Shown here one piece after another: positions 23,242 through 34,073 of a stretch of DNA of 64,000 nucleotides. The translations under genes were made by a program, and so were the position numbers. Position 1 is the first letter of the stretch; each line of letters opens with the position of its first letter. This DNA comes from Lasiodiplodia sp. COLG20 (lineage: Eukaryota; Ascomycota; Dothideomycetes; Botryosphaeriales; Botryosphaeriaceae). The stretch covers positions 744,001-808,000 of the forward strand of contig VNWV01000007.1 of NCBI GenBank assembly GCA_009801085.1. Reading direction: 5' to 3'. A model generated the notes under the pieces. The model was not told the DNA's origin, did not search any database, and saw only the letters and a list, made by a program, of their open reading frames with translations.

Positions 23242-25209
23242 TGCGACTGCAGTGCTCGATGGCAAAGGTGTGCGGTGGCAACGATGTGGGTGAGAGCAAA
23301 GGAGGACGGTGAGGTAGAAGCGAAGAGTGTCGCGTCGAAGAATGGTTGTTTGGAGCCTGCCGACGATCCGCAGATCTCCCGCGCAGAATCAGGCCTACCT
23401 TATCGGGGCATTTAAGCGAACGTAGCTCCGAGCTAAACCATTCCTGGGAATATTAAAGCATCCACAGTCCTCGGAGAAACAAACACACATAGCTGGAAGG
23501 CACACGGCTCCGCATTGCAGCCGATGGACTGCGCAGCTAACACATTTATCTCACGCCGGGCACGCCAATCCAATGGAGCGTGCTGCGCATAGATAAGGGC
23601 TGCGCTCATGTTATCAGTCTGTCCATCCTTAGAATCCCTGCCAAGAGCATCCGGACCCCGGCTCTTACGCGTCGTAGGAGTAGAGTTGCTTACTAAATGC
23701 TGCAAGGGCTGGTTCGGGGACTGATAATCATGGCAAGATGCAGATCTGCTCGAATCAACGGCTGGCATTTGCGGCAACATGGCCGATATCTCAGCCATCC
23801 ATCTCACCCATCAGCCGTGCATCATCCTCGGCCCTTCTTGACCGCCGGTGGAAGGCTGAAACAGCTTACTCCCCCAACACTAATCGAGTCTCATGGCGCG
23901 ACTCCGCGTCTAAGTGGCTTTCCGTTAGCGCCATCTCCCCCCCGATCTTCCACCCGTCCCTATCCATCATCGTCCGCCGGTAAATGCCTCGAAGCAAGCC
24001 AACCGCCGCTCTCGTTCAGCCGGCCGCCGAACCTCTAGTTCCTTCTGGCAAGCCCAACCCACCCGTACCCACCTACAACGCATCCGCTCTTCACCGGTGC
24101 GGCACGCCCCGCCGCCTTCTTGATTCATCCTGGCCACAGCCAAGCAGCTCGCCGTCTATTTTGGTTTTCCGCTTTGTACCTTGCGATTTTGGTTGGGACG
24201 ATGCGAACGAGGCCCGAAGCTCGTGTGTCGACGTTTGCAGAGTCTCGCTATGAGCTAGAGGGCGAGCCGCGCGTTTGAGGGGAAAATGCCCCTTGCTTTT
24301 TCTTCGCCCCCAGCAACTCTTTGAACGTGCAGCGAGCTATCTACTGCTCGTTCTGTATGATGTCACGCCACCGCACGGATAGATCTCCGAATCATGTTGA
24401 GACCGCCCTCCATAATGACTTCAAGCGTAGCTAATGTGGCTACGGAATTTCTTTATTTGTTCAAGATTCATGGCCATACCAGTGCGGTAATTGCCTTGGA
24501 GTGGTCTTAAGGACCCTCGTTTGAGTTGATTACTATCCTGTCATGGTCCGATCCAGCGGTCGCTCGATTTTGTCTCCTTACTATCAAGGAGCGAAGGGAA
24601 TTATCAACAAAAAGAATCGAATGCAGGACGCCTCGTCCTCGCCCTGATGCTATTACTCCTTCAAGAGATCAGAAAGAGGAGATGCTTGAACTGACGCTTG
24701 CAACCATCATACCAATGAACGTGTACGCATAAACTCAAGAGATTGACCCCCCAGCCAAAGACCTAGGAAGAGACCAGCGCTTCATCTGTGCTAGGAATGT
24801 CTCGGGCGATCCGATTGTCCTTTGAGGCACAGCCGCGCACGTCTCAAGTCCAGGCAAAGAGCGGTTGGGGAGTCGCCATCGTTATTATCCAGAAGCTTTT
24901 TGCCGAAGAGCTGTGCATCTTGCGATCTTTCATTAGATGGAAAACTTGTTAGCAGAAAGCAGCACCAGGATGATGCAGTCTTCTGAAAGTGACTTCTATG
25001 CAGCCGTTTTAGAGGCAACCGAACTCGATCGCTATCGGCGGGGGCGATTCGCTGCTTCTGGGAGACTGTCCTCGGTTATCCGGTCCAGTCGATGGTAGGC
25101 TTGAGATCTGCTGCAGCATGGTGTGTTGCATGGATGAATGTTTGTTTCATCCGCTGGGGACTGGCTCCAAAACGGAAGTGTGGGTAACCACGTGCCAGAG
25201 TTACACGAC
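23242..25209. other. Long intergenic region, no gene seen
   Basis: This holds the presumed promoter of the F-box gene and the 3' flank of the bHLH gene. Short ORFs only, with no domain or splice support. Confidence 0.5.
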
Positions 25210-26646
25210 TCAAACATCACCAAGCGCCTGCCGAAGGATCTGATTACCAAGTATAAGGGTTTCTAGGAACTTTGCGCCTTCCATGAGAGTGCTGCTTTTG
25301 CTGAAGCCGCCGGCCTTCAGCCCAGGGACGAGCTCATTCAGCTCGTCAAAGCCCTGCTTGATGAGGTTGCGCCGCTTCTGCTCACTCAAGATGTGATTGC
25401 TGCGCTTCTGTTCCTCGGACAAATTCTCCCGAGGCTGCTTGGCAGCGGACCGCTTCTTCGCTGGGGCCTCGACAGTGGAGTCCCGCTGCTTTCTCGGGCG
25501 TGCAGCGACGCTGAACGAGGACGACCGCTGAGAGGAAGCCGAAGGCGGGGCAATGTCGCCCAGCCTTGGACGGGCTGGGAGGCCGTTCTCATTGAGAGTG
25601 CGACGGCGCTTGAAGGCTCTGCCACCAGGACTGATGTCACCATCGGATGCAGACTCGTCATCAGACGCGGCGGGAGTAGGCTCGATGGGAACGAGATCTA
25701 GAGGAAGGCGGGGACGCTTTGGACTGCTTGGCTGCTGTTTCACCTGAGGAGCGGCTTGGGTGTATGTTGGATAGCTAAGCGAAGGTCGCTTCTGCTGCAT
25801 TGGGCTGTTCGGTTGCGAAGGCGGGCGGGTATTTGGGCCGCTTTCCGACGGATGAAGCACGGCCAGATCGGTGAGAAGTCGGCCCCAAACGTGATTTATG
25901 TTGTCTTCCTTTGATGGGGCTATGAAGCCTGTCCCTTGGAAACTCGTGTCGGAGCCAAAGTTGGGAGCGGGTCGTCTCCGAGCAGAGGCAGAGGAAGACG
26001 CGCCCACGGCTGCAAAGTTGTGTGGATCGAAGAAATTGAGGGCGGCAGGCTTGGTGTCATTGTCGGCAGTTGCTGGAGCGGTCAAGCTGCGCTGGTCCGA
26101 GCCAGAGGTGAAAGCCGCAGATGCCGGAGGGCTCGGCAAGCCCATGAAGTTGCCCCAATCCTTCTCAGTATACGTCGGAACAGGCTGCGGCTGGGTGCCC
26201 GAGAGAAGGGCATTCGCAGCGCCAATGACCTCGTCCGATGCTCCTCCTCGCGCATCGTTGTGGGCCGGGACCGCGTATTCGGGGCCCAGCTGCGCGCCGA
26301 ATATGGGGTTGGCATGGGTGGCATCGTTTACAGTGCCGTGGAAAGTAGGAGGAGCCTCGGAAAAGAAGTCGAAGTTGAAGGCGGTCGAAGGATCCTGTAG
26401 GTCAGTGAAATTGAAGGTGTTGAAAGGGCCTTGGTCGAAGAAGTTCTGCAGCTGGGTGTTCTGGAAGTCGTTGAGCAGAGGAGGGCCGGCCACGGTAACG
26501 TTCTCTTCGGCAGCGGCATGGTCGATATCTTCGGTGCTAAAGGTGTCTGCTCGGGATATGCATCAGCACAGGCAGCAGCAATGGATCAGACGACACGCAC
26601 ATCCAAAAGGGTTTTCGTCCTTCGCAGGCAGGTGATGCGAGCTCAT
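25210..26646 (-). CDS. bHLH transcription factor
   Basis: Two exons on the minus strand, 26646-26601 and 26546-25210, encode 460 aa. The bHLH domain is C-terminal, from about residue 388. The basic region SNHILSEQKRR has His400, Glu404 and Arg408 in the positions that read CANNTG boxes, with the CACGTG preference of group B factors. Helix 1, the loop with LKAGGFSKSS, and helix 2 (LMEGAKFLETLI) follow. The rest is low-complexity, rich in Ser, Pro, Ala and Asn, with basic KRPRLP and FKRRRTL patches that may be nuclear signals. The protein ends only about 13 residues after helix 2, so there is no leucine zipper. The start at MSSHHLPAKDENPF is chosen because it splices cleanly; an ATG 48 bp upstream is also in frame. 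Target genes are unknown. Confidence 0.85.
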
Positions 26647-27678
26647 TCCGAAAAAATGACTGGCTGGCGCCGGACGTCTTGCGGCTAACATGGGTTCTGG
26701 AGAGGCGCGCTTCTTGGATGGAGGTGGATGCGGGGCGGGGAGGAGGAGGCTAGCAGCGCGCCGTGGTTGACCGCAAACCCGAGAGCATGGTCTGGACAAG
26801 CGGCGTGAGAGCTGTGACGTCTGCGCGAGCGTAGTGACGGCGCCGAAGGGGCTGTAGACGCGCAGGTGAGGGTGTCTGGCGGTCGGTGGAAGCTAGGGTG
26901 TTCGTAAAGGCGGAGCAGGCACAACGCGCGTGGACCGAGCGCGACAACAGCGGCAAGGCCTGGGGTGGCGGGCAGGCTGTCTGCGGGCGGCGGACGAGGA
27001 GACGCGGTTGTGTAGGAGCGAGGAGAGCAAAAGCATGGTCTCAAAGACCAGCTAGAATCCCAACCAAGAGGCGCGAACTCTCGACATGTGATTCTCGGAT
27101 AACTCGTGCGCAAATGCACAACCGCTAGGGCATCCCAAGCCAAACCACCGTGGCGCAAACGCCCAGCCGCACCTTTACCATCGGCGTCTCCACAGCTCCC
27201 AGAGAACCTCTGCCCCGCCGCCAGGCACAGATCCCCAACGCTGCTCAATCCGCGCCGCATGCAGCGCTCAGGAGCAAGAATCGCCGTTTCGCCCGCCGCG
27301 CCTCGCTGCCGCCGATCGTGTACCGGTCCAATCTCGCTTCTCAGGCTTCGCGGGGGATAGGCGCTTTTTTTCGACGTGAAACTGCGGCCGAGGTTCGAGA
27401 GAGTGCCTGTCGTCCGCCGCACCCGCCTCTTCCAGCTGACCTCATGCCGCCGGGGGTCGCTCCTCCGAATTGAGCAGTCGTCAGCCCTGTCGGGTCCAGC
27501 AACCCTCGCTGTGAAACGAAGATCACCACGAGGGGCTACCCGCTGCCCGAGCCTCGGCAACCTGAGACAGGGCACCTGCACTTGTCAGGTCCCATCCCCA
27601 TAAAGTGAAAGCTCACTGCCTCGCCTGCTCGCCCCGGTCACCGCTCCATCCCCGCATCGCAGCCTGCCGGATTAGGAA
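26647..27678. other. GC-rich divergent promoter region
   Basis: This is about 1 kb between the bHLH and TMEM135-like start codons. Several long but unsupported ORFs cross it. A GTG-started frame at 27150-27473 (plus) has no recognisable domain. Confidence 0.5.
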
Positions 27679-29477
27679 ATGGCGGGGATCGTCCGCCCGC
27701 GGCGCTCTGGCCATCAAATTGCCGCCCCGTGAGTTTCTCCCCACAGCCCGGCCTCTTTCCTCTCCATTGAACCCTGCAGAATCGCCAAAGCCTATCTCCT
27801 AGCATTCGCCTCAATTGCCGGCCCGCGTCTGCTTTCCATTGCAATCGCCCTGATCCGCCGCAAAACGACTGCAATAGCCTCTCTGCTTAAAGTAAGTCAT
27901 CCCATCCGTTAGACTTCGTCCATCTCAATTAGCGCCCCGGCTCGAACCGCAACGTCGTTCCGGGTAATATCAGCCCCTCCTTCAATTTCGACGAGTGATG
28001 CTGACGCGTACCATCCAACCTAGGCATGGCAAGCTCTGAAACAATCAGCAGCCTGGAGCCACTTCCCGACTTTTTGCGCTGTCTTGGTCGGTGGCTCTAT
28101 CAACCTCCAGATTCCTCTGCGAGCTGTCGCCCAAATACTTTCCGAGTGGCTTCGCCGCCGCCATGTCAGCATCAATCACGCTTTGGTCGAGCTCCTCACC
28201 AAGTTTGCAGCAGCTCTTGTTGCTGCTAGCGTCAGCTTCCAGATGCTGAACAGTAAACCCAGCCAGCCTCTGAACTATCGTTCCTCGGCTGAGACCACTA
28301 CGACGGAAGGCATAGCCGAGGATGCTCTCTCACGCGCCGCTGCGGCGAAGCTTGACTCTCCCATCCCTCCGCTGTCCCCCGAAGCAATGGGTGCATCGTC
28401 AGTCTGCATGTCATCCGAGCCCCTGGCTGGCAGAACGATGGATCTCACCCTTTTTGCGGCCATTCGTTCTCTTGACATTCTTATAGCCCCACTCCTTCTT
28501 AGAGGCAGCTCACGCACTAGCCGTCTTGTTGCCAAGACTTCCACTCCGCTGCTCTTCGTACTGTCGTCAGCCGTGATAATGCACGCGTGGTTCTACACTC
28601 CGTACAGACTGCCGCAGGCTTACAACGATTGGATCTCTTCCGCGGCACAGGTGGACCCACGCCTCGTGATTGCCCTGCGCCACGCACGCTACGGCAAGTT
28701 TGTCTACGGAAAAGACACTGGAATAGAGCCTCTGCTCGGAAGCATGTGCCGGGATTACGGATGGCCGGAAGAATGGGGCAATCCGGCGAAGACCATCCCC
28801 GTGCCGTGCGAGATGGTGCACATGGGCTGTGGGCCTAGCTGCGAGAAGCATGCCTTAAGCCGCTTCGCCAGGGCTTGGTCTTTCGCTGCCCGCATGTACA
28901 TTCCCCTGCAACTGATCGTCCTGCTCAGGCGAATGCGGAGGGGTGGCAGATCGACGACATCCCTGACTGATGGCCTTGTGCGTGCATTGGTGGATGGAAG
29001 CAGATCGTCCGCGTTCCTGGGTGCCTTCGTCGCACTGTTCTATTACGGCGTCTGCCTTGCTCGCACGCGCTTGGGACCCAACGTTTTCGCGCGCAAGACC
29101 ATCACGCCTCAGATGTGGGACAGCGGCCTATGCGTCCTGAGTGGTTGTCTGCTTTGTGGTTTGAGTGTGCTTTTCGAGAAAGCCCAGAGGCGGACGGAGA
29201 TTCTGTTCTTCGTGCTTCCGAGGGCTGCAGCCGTGTGGTTTCCGAGAAGATATCTGAAGGTGGTGAGTTATTCTCCGGACGCCCTCCAGCTGCCCTATAA
29301 TTCCTTTGCAAAAGCGCCTGCACATAACTAATGCTGCGAATACAGAACCAATGGAGAGAGCACGTCGCGTTTGCCCTTAGCGCCGCGGTCGTAATTACAG
29401 CTGCCCAGGAGCGCCCTGAAAGGGTGAGGGGTGTGTTCGGAAAGCTTCTGGGTAGTGTGATTAATACCAAGGCGTAG
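27679..29477 (+). CDS. TMEM135-like multi-pass membrane protein
   Basis: Four exons are inferred, 27679-27728, 27780-27891, 28024-29262 and 29346-29477, giving 510 aa. The spliced N-terminus reads MAGIVRPRRSGHQIAAP and then a hydrophobic segment AKAYLLAFASIAGPRLL. The central part has the Cys-rich signature of the family: FVYGKDTG, IPVPCEMVHMGCGPSCE and a following FYYGVCLARTRLGP segment. The end is AAQERPERVRGVFGKLL. Several transmembrane segments are visible (about residues 18-40, 68-90, 170-190 and 330-350). Known: TMEM135 in animals lies in peroxisomes and mitochondria and affects organelle dynamics and lipid handling; the role in fungi is not settled. The first intron, 51 nt with donor GTGAGT, fixes the start. 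Confidence 0.85.
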
Positions 29478-31910
29478 CCTCACTGTAATATTGTTGTATA
29501 GCTATGTGTATAATCTAGAGTGTGGTGGAAGACTAGATTCGTGGGGAAGTGGCTTGTTCGATTTGATGGAAAGTATCAATCATGTGACTCACGCACTCGC
29601 CTTGAAATGGATTCTCCATAAGGGCAGTGAGCAATTTGTCGAATGTAAGAACATTAGAATAGAGGCGTTTTGACGTGATTGCTTATTCAGCCGCATGACT
29701 ATCCCACAAACTCATCATGCTATGAAATTCCTAACGTCTGACGTTGCCTCTTTTTTCACATGCATATTCGTCTGCTCCAAGGCGGTAGCGGCCGTTGGGG
29801 GAAAAAAAAAAAAAGCGTGATCGCTTAGCAGAGAGGCGGGAAGTACATGCATGCGAGCGTCCTCATTGGACAGCGTGCCGGAGAGCTAAAGCAAGAGCTG
29901 GCATGTAGTGGAGCAAGGAGCAGCAATGACAGAATACCGTTAAGCTACCAAACTTCACTTTTACCAACAATTCCATACAGAAGGAGCCTCTAGCGCCGGG
30001 TAAGCCAGCACGGTGGGTAGGATTGCATGTAAACACGCTAACGCAGTGTCCGATCAGCGGTGACATGCGGAGCACCGGTTGTTGGGGTCCAAGACAGTTT
30101 CAAGTAAGCAAAAGGTTTCACAAGACTTGTAGCAGTCGCTTAGGCAGAGTGATGCTCGCCCGAATTTTCATGCTTAGATAATGCTAAGCTTGCGGGTGTA
30201 ACGAAAAACAATCGTGAGGAGGTGAAAATGAAACGCGCTACTGCTCGTAGTGGGACAACGGTTGGGATAATGAGAAAAGTGTTTGCGGGGAAATGAAGCT
30301 AGCTGCAGCATGGCGATCTTCTTCCTAATGGTGACTTTCCGAAACGCGGGGAAAGGCAGCGAGGGAAGATTGACTGGACGCTTGTAAGATCTAGACTTAT
30401 CCTATTGCTCGCGTTGTTGGTTGGACTTGGAGAGAACTGTGGCTGAACCGAAAAGACGAGCGATTGTATTTCCTTTACAAAAAGTATTGAGAGATAGGAT
30501 TGGCCATATTGAAACTCCTTACGAGGGTAGCAGGCAAACTGACGTTGCGCAGTTGCTGCAGCGGAGTGTTCTCCGATCCCTACGCGTCGAACTTCCCAAT
30601 CAGGAGTGGTGCATTATGTTGCTTGTGTCACTGTATGGATGAAGGCAGATGGTGCAACCAGAACAACAAAACTTCAGACAGTAAAGTAGAAAGTGTGAGT
30701 ATGAACAATCATTTCATTAGGGATCCACTATATCCACCATTCACGCCTTGCTTTACTACAAGACGTCAGGCCACTCGATGGTAATAACTCATTTGCACGA
30801 GAGATTAAAATTCTATGAAATTTAGATTCTCATTTGCCTGCTGGCTGTTTCTATCGTGGCCTCCAAGTGGCTTGATAAAGGCCCGGGAGGCCCGCAAGCG
30901 TTCAATGGCGCATCCACCACGTACAAAGTGATAGCCCTGTTACGATTTTGCAGTTTCCTGTAACCACGATCTTTACTATGAAATAGGGACACTTGTGCTC
31001 AACATTTCCTCAAATTTAACATTTGAGGTGGGACTGCCATTAAGGAGGTAGATGTGATACAGGTGCTCACATTATCCGAAAATAAAAGAGCCTAGTCCTG
31101 TGAGATCTCACGGCTTCACCCGAGACCTGGAAGAACCCATGAGATATTGGGACCGGCGTAAGAAGTAGAATACGCCACTCTTCAGCACGACCTCATAAGT
31201 ACAAATCAGCATCATACGATTGGTAGAGTCCATTTTTGACATGAAAACCCCTGCATACGGCCAAGAATGATCGAGACAGAAGCCAAGCTTGATTGGATTA
31301 ACTCGGTAGGTCAATACGAACAAATCGAGTTTCGTGTCTGGTCTGGTGATCGTCTTAGGCTGGCTCGTGTTCGCGTTGCTGGTGTTGCTCTAGCTTTAGA
31401 CTATGCGGCTCGGCAAATACGTACATGCCATAGACGAGACCCTGATGTCCCACAGTGAGTCAAAGCTTCTCTCCAGACCGTCTGATCCAGACCTGACCAT
31501 TGGCAGCGGGGACAGGTCGAAACGGTGAGCTTGGATATTACTCCACTCAGATTCGGGTACGAAAGGCGGTCTGTGTGGTCCCGCGCCAAGCTTCCGCTCA
31601 GTCCCGTCTTGACCCATTGGTAAGTTGCTCCGAATGAAGGGCTGCAACTACGGCAGACACCGGCATTGGGGTGGTGTAGGCTTGAGTCGGAACCATGCGG
31701 CATTTTCTCCTGGGTTGTAGGGGATGTGATGTGCATGAAAGCATGTGTGTGTAGAGAGCACCGTGAGATGGATCTTGATTCACTTCGTTCCCTCTTTCGT
31801 TATCTGTCGCAATATTGAAGCCGATCCGTTGCTGTAGAGGGGGGCTGCAGGTGAATGCTGCCGTGAAACTGTTTTAATGTGTATCGAATGCCTGCCTAAA
31901 TACACGATAT
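29478..31910. other. Gene-free accessory stretch
   Basis: No protein-coding gene is supported. An A-run lies near 29802-29814. Composition is close to that of other intergenic DNA here but more AT-rich after 30 kb. Confidence 0.5.
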
Positions 31911-31980
31911 GGGTGTTTGAAGCAATCGTCTTACATAGACGTTGAATTACATTCACGTCCAGACGATAGGCTCTACTCTC
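31911..31980. repeat. Degraded copy of the ~81-bp palindromic element
   Basis: The left part reads GGGTGTTTGAAGCAATCGTC and the right part CGTCCAGACGATAGG. Both are recognisable as arms of the palindromes at 32.2 and 34.0 kb, but with several substitutions, so it is probably an old copy. Confidence 0.6.
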
Positions 31981-32195
31981 TGTACAACTCGACTATTTTC
32001 GAGGGGTCATTCCTTTTCGACTACCATGGCAAGAAGCATTCAACCCCCTATTATGAGGCCTTGCTATTCTTCCAGCTAGCCTTCGGACGTGCATACAGAG
32101 GGGTGCTGCAGCCGATGGCTAGCGCAAAGAATAACGGGGCTCTAGAACATAGCGTAATTATGCCCCAGCTCTGCTTCAGAAAAATCCACAAATGT

Positions 32196-32276
32196 GGGTA
32201 GTTAAAGCTATCGTCCGGACGAGAATGTCGAATTAAAAATTATACATACACGTCCGGACGATAGCTTCAGCTACCC
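32196..32276. repeat. 81-bp palindromic element, left copy
   Basis: A 26-nt arm (32196-32221) pairs with 32251-32276 at 24 of 26 positions. The arm core is AGCTATCGTCCGGACG and the outermost bases are GGGTAG/CTACCC. The AT-rich centre is about 29 nt. Confidence 0.9.
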
Positions 32277-32322
32277 ATGACATGAGCAAAAAATAAGTCC
32301 ACGCTAGCCATCGGCTGCGAGA
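32277..32322 (+). repeat. Subterminal repeat, left copy
   Basis: The stretch ATGACATGAGC, an A-rich run, AATAAGTCCACGCTAGCC and GGCTGCGAG is shared with 33942-33992 (inverted) and with 46302-46345 (direct). Confidence 0.8.
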
Positions 32323-32563
32323 GGGGGCTGTATCCATTCATAAAATGACCCATAGGGATTTTAAGCATCCCTTTACGTCTGCAGCGGCGGATGTGCATAT
32401 TCATCAATACCTTCGGGGTCCGGATTGGTGGATTTTTACCCTCGAAGGATCGGTCTAGGGGTTTCCAGCGTTCACTGTTGTCGAACCAGTCATCGGAGGC
32501 GGAACTTGACGCTACACATTGACCACAACCCAATGAACACTCTAGCACCGAAAAATCCTTGAA

Positions 32564-33941
32564 CTACCACTTCAGGATGCACAAAGTTCCATTCTGCAGC
32601 CCCACAACAGGGTGGTCAGAGGTCCACAGCTCCTCATCTGACGGCGCCAGTAGGGTTGGTAGGGTTGGTTTCGGTGGCAGGGTCGGTCGTCGGGTCTGCG
32701 GTGAGGGCGGCGAGGGCGGTAGTAGGATCCGTAGCTTCGGCGGCTTCGGTTGCCTCTTTCGCTGCTGAGATTTATTGATAGATAACCTAGCAGCGCTGGC
32801 ACCTCTAGCATCAGAACCTCTAGTGTCGGGAGCGTTAGCAGCGCTAGCGGTGGCATTGGTAGCAACATTGTCAGCGTCGGTTCGATCCCGAGGTATCTTG
32901 CCCCATCCAACTTGGGTAGCGAAATCAAATGGATGGCCCGGAATATGTTGTCGGACGAGATCAGACCCCGCGTGCTCCCGCACGTACGTTGCAAGCTCCT
33001 GTGGATGTACTCGGACGTTGTATAACCACAGGTACAGGACGAGGTTCGGCTATGCAGCGCCATTTTGCAACGCGCTCTCCAAATCCCTTGCTGAAACATT
33101 TCTCTCGCTAAGTGGACGGAATCGATGAGTTTCGAACCATCGTTGAATTGTTGCCACAATCGAGGGAATTTGGTCAGGAGGCCACTCGGTAAACGGGCCG
33201 CGTGCAGGGTCTCGGGGCTTTGAGGTTCCTGGAAGGTCAATGAACCCCAGAAAGAATACCCTAGCAACGTTGCCTCCGTATACATTGGGAGTGAAGATCT
33301 TGCTCTGGGCTGCCTTGTAGAGGTCTTCAAGTTTCTCATATGTCTACCAGATAACCAGGTGAGGTTAGCAAACATTCTTTAGGTGTAGAAAATTAACAAT
33401 TAGCGATTACTGCCTCTTCAGGATTTTCTTCATCTCGAGCCCGCCAGTATCCTGAAGCCCAAGGATCCTTTCCCTCACCTCCAGGCGTTGTTGGGACAAA
33501 ATCATGGCCTGGATTTTTGATGCATCTGGGATTATGGCGGCAGACTTGCTTCCCGCTACGACATCGGTCGTGGAATTTGTTCTGATGTGAGGTCTCAATT
33601 ACCGAATGGTAGTAATTTTGACAAGTACCATGACCGCAGAGATGAGATTGATCTGGCCAGATTCTTTCTTCCGTTCGCCTGAACATGTCATCCAGGGCAG
33701 GCTCATCGCCACGTTGAATTGCTGTCATTATGTGACAGGAACGCAGGTAAGTAATGATGCTCTTGTCGTGAACGTGTCGGTCTAAGCCATGGCGGAGCCT
33801 CGGCAATGTCAATGTTGGGGATTGACCATCGTCCCAGCATTCAAATCTACTTTTGCCCGAGAAACGCCGCTCATAGCTGTTTCGTAATGTTACCTGGATC
33901 TGGGAATAGGTTTCCATAGCCCAAGGGAAAGGCAATGCCAT
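32564..33941 (-). pseudogene. Gene of unknown family inside the palindrome-bounded element, with an in-frame stop
   Basis: The first exon, 33941-33411, opens with MALPFPWAMETYSQIQ and has a Cys/His-rich segment (LCGHGTCQNYYH, then CRSGKQVCRHNPRC) that may bind zinc. A GTAATC donor and a CTGGTAG acceptor remove 33410-33344. Exon 2 continues TYEKLEDLYKAAQSK and VARVFFLGFIDLPGTSKP in frame. A TAG at 33052-33050 ends this at 274 aa. The same frame then stays open to 32564 and still looks coding at first (PNLVLYLWLYNVRVHPQELA, then HAGSDLVRQHIPGHP) before a Pro/Ser/Lys-rich tail. I therefore read the TAG as a premature stop in a longer gene of about 436 codons. CAG to TAG would fit a C-to-T change at CpA, as in repeat-induced point mutation. 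An unrecognised intron over the stop is the alternative. No known domain is recognised. Confidence 0.6.
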
Positions 33942-33992
33942 GTTCTTCTCGCAGCAAGAAGGCTAGCATGAACTTATTTTCGCCCATGTCAT
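33942..33992 (-). repeat. Subterminal repeat, right (inverted) copy
   Basis: On the minus strand this reads ATGACATGGGCGAAAATAAG, then GCTAGCC and CTGCGAGAAG, matching the left copy. The gene's ATG begins at its inner edge. Confidence 0.8.
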
Positions 33993-34073
33993 GGGCAGGT
34001 GAAGCTATCGTCCGGATGTGAATGTATAATTCTCAGTTCTACATCCACGTCCGGACGATAGCTTCAGCTGCCC
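33993..34073. repeat. 81-bp palindromic element, right copy
   Basis: 28-nt arms (33993-34020 and 34046-34073) pair at 26 of 28 positions, with GGGCAG/CTGCCC tips and the core AGCTATCGTCCGGA. Same length as the left copy. Confidence 0.9.

Larger units (their letters stand above)
32196..34073. mobile_element. Candidate novel element bounded by inverted palindromic ends
   Basis: Both ends consist of an 81-bp palindrome on the outside (32196-32276 and 33993-34073) followed inward by a shared ~46-51-bp subterminal sequence (32277-32322 and, inverted, 33942-33992). Together they form imperfect terminal inverted repeats of about 130 bp. The inside carries one minus-strand gene, whose ATG lies directly next to the right-hand repeat. 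I see no transposase signature and no clear target-site duplication. It may therefore be a non-autonomous element with a captured gene, or a gene flanked by two insertions. A further end-like copy lies at 46.2 kb. Confidence 0.55.

Noticed and set aside
27150..27473. 107-codon plus-strand ORF upstream of the TMEM135-like gene
   Set aside because: It starts with GTG, is out of frame with the spliced gene, and the real first exon at 27679 explains the N-terminus without it.
32870..32895. tRNA T-loop-like GGTTCGATCCC
   Set aside because: It lies within the gene of the palindrome-bounded element, and no acceptor, D or anticodon arm can be folded around it.
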